Shown: piece after piece, positions 15,994-16,540 of the stretch | How the letters are laid out: every line of letters starts with the position of its first letter | How positions within the stretch are numbered: position 1 is the stretch's first letter | Assembly: GCA_937124525.1 (NCBI GenBank) | Contig: CAKZLA010000149.1 | Coordinates: 1 to 16,540, forward strand | Direction: 5' to 3' | Source of the DNA: an uncultured Desulfobacterium sp. | Lineage (GTDB): Bacteria; Desulfobacterota; Desulfobacteria; Desulfobacterales; Desulfobacteraceae | Length of the DNA stretch: 16,540 bases | Position numbers and translations under genes: made by a program | Notes under the pieces: generated by a model | The model's input: only the letters and a program-made list of their open reading frames with translations | Told to the model about the DNA's origin: nothing | Databases searched by the model: none

Positions 15994-16540
15994 GTGATTG
16001 ATCTCCATATTCACTCCAGTGCCTCGGATGGCACCTGCAGCCCCGAAGAAATTGTGGAACAGGCCCGGGACCAAGGACTTAAGGCCATTGCCATTGCCGA
16101 TCACGATACCATAGATGGGGTGTGCCAGGCCATGGATGCTGGCATTCCCCAGACCCTTGAGTTCATGACCGGAATTGAAATCAGTGCCCATCCCCCTGAC
16201 CGCGTGAACGGGGGGAGCAGTTTTCATATTCTGGGGTATGGCTTCAGTATCTATGATAATTTCCTGCACAAAACCCTGGGAACCCTCCAGCAGGCCAGGG
16301 AGAATCGAAACCCAAGAATCATAGAAAAACTCCAGCAGGCAGGCATAGACATTTCCATTGAAGATGTTGAAAAAATATGTGGCACTGGACAGATGGGACG
16401 GCCCCATTTTGCCCTTGCCCTGATGGAAAAAAACGTGGTGTCCACCTTTGATGAAGCCTTTGATCGCTATCTTGGCACAGGTCGCCTGGCCCATGTGGAT
16501 AAGGAAAGACTCTCCTGCCAGGAGGCCATCCAACTCATCA
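15994..16540 (+). CDS. PHP-domain phosphoesterase (RNase AM / TrpH-like), N-terminal part
   Basis: This is a metal-dependent phosphoesterase of the polymerase-and-histidinol-phosphatase superfamily. The frame is open to the window end (182 codons; the full family length is about 280-290). The start MIDLHIHSSASDGTCSPEEI gives the first metal motif (His5, His7, Asp12). IAIADHDTIDGV at about 32-43 is the second motif, then GIEIS and the GRPHFALAL segment, as in the TrpH/YciV group, whose E. coli member acts on 3',5'-nucleoside bisphosphates and short RNA 5' ends. The start is GTG 15994, with AAGGA ten bases upstream; an ATG is not available nearby. It follows dksA by 13 bp. Histidinol phosphatase itself is less likely given the DHDTIDG pattern, but the C-terminus is not visible. 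Confidence 0.88.
   Translation, partial: MIDLHIHSSASDGTCSPEEIVEQARDQGLKAIAIADHDTIDGVCQAMDAGIPQTLEFMTGIEISAHPPDRVNGGSSFHILGYGFSIYDNFLHKTLGTLQQARENRNPRIIEKLQQAGIDISIEDVEKICGTGQMGRPHFALALMEKNVVSTFDEAFDRYLGTGRLAHVDKERLSCQEAIQLI

Overview
The window looks like chromosomal DNA of a Gram-negative, probably anaerobic, deltaproteobacterium of the Desulfobacterales type. This placement is inferred from protein style, moderate GC content, the siroheme/CcsA-like/HemA gene grouping and the tig-clpP-clpX-lon order; no taxonomic marker gene is present. Most of the window is core housekeeping DNA. I see no prophage, insertion sequence, CRISPR array or defence island.

Layout. (1) 1-4565, minus strand: a protein quality-control operon read tig, clpP, clpX, lon (trigger factor, ClpP protease, ClpX unfoldase, and the N-terminal half of Lon cut by the window edge). 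(2) 4858-4934, plus strand: tRNA-Pro(UGG), followed one base later by a perfect 50-bp palindrome (4936-4985) lying between it and the convergent tolC-like gene. (3) 5056-12073, minus strand: a run of five genes read amidohydrolase, single-domain STAS protein, periplasmic adaptor, RND pump, TolC-like outer-membrane channel. The last three make a complete tripartite efflux system. A 14-bp (2 x 7) tandem repeat with G-quadruplex potential sits between the adaptor and pump genes. (4) 12123-15282, plus strand: a sigma70-type promoter, then precorrin-2 dehydrogenase, a CcsA/HemX-like membrane protein and glutamyl-tRNA reductase, i.e. tetrapyrrole synthesis. (5) 15618-16540, plus strand: a DksA-type RNA polymerase-binding factor, then a PHP-domain phosphoesterase cut by the window edge.

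How the genes work together. Trigger factor folds nascent chains, while ClpXP and Lon degrade damaged or regulatory proteins. HemA makes the first committed tetrapyrrole intermediate and the Met8-like enzyme diverts precorrin-2 to sirohydrochlorin/siroheme, which in sulfate reducers can feed both sulfite reductase and the siroheme-dependent haem route. The least ordinary parts are the STAS/amidohydrolase genes placed ahead of an RND efflux set, the heptad repeats seen at two intergenic sites (9654-9723 and 13710-13730), the long palindrome after tRNA-Pro, and the alternative hairpins upstream of hemA.
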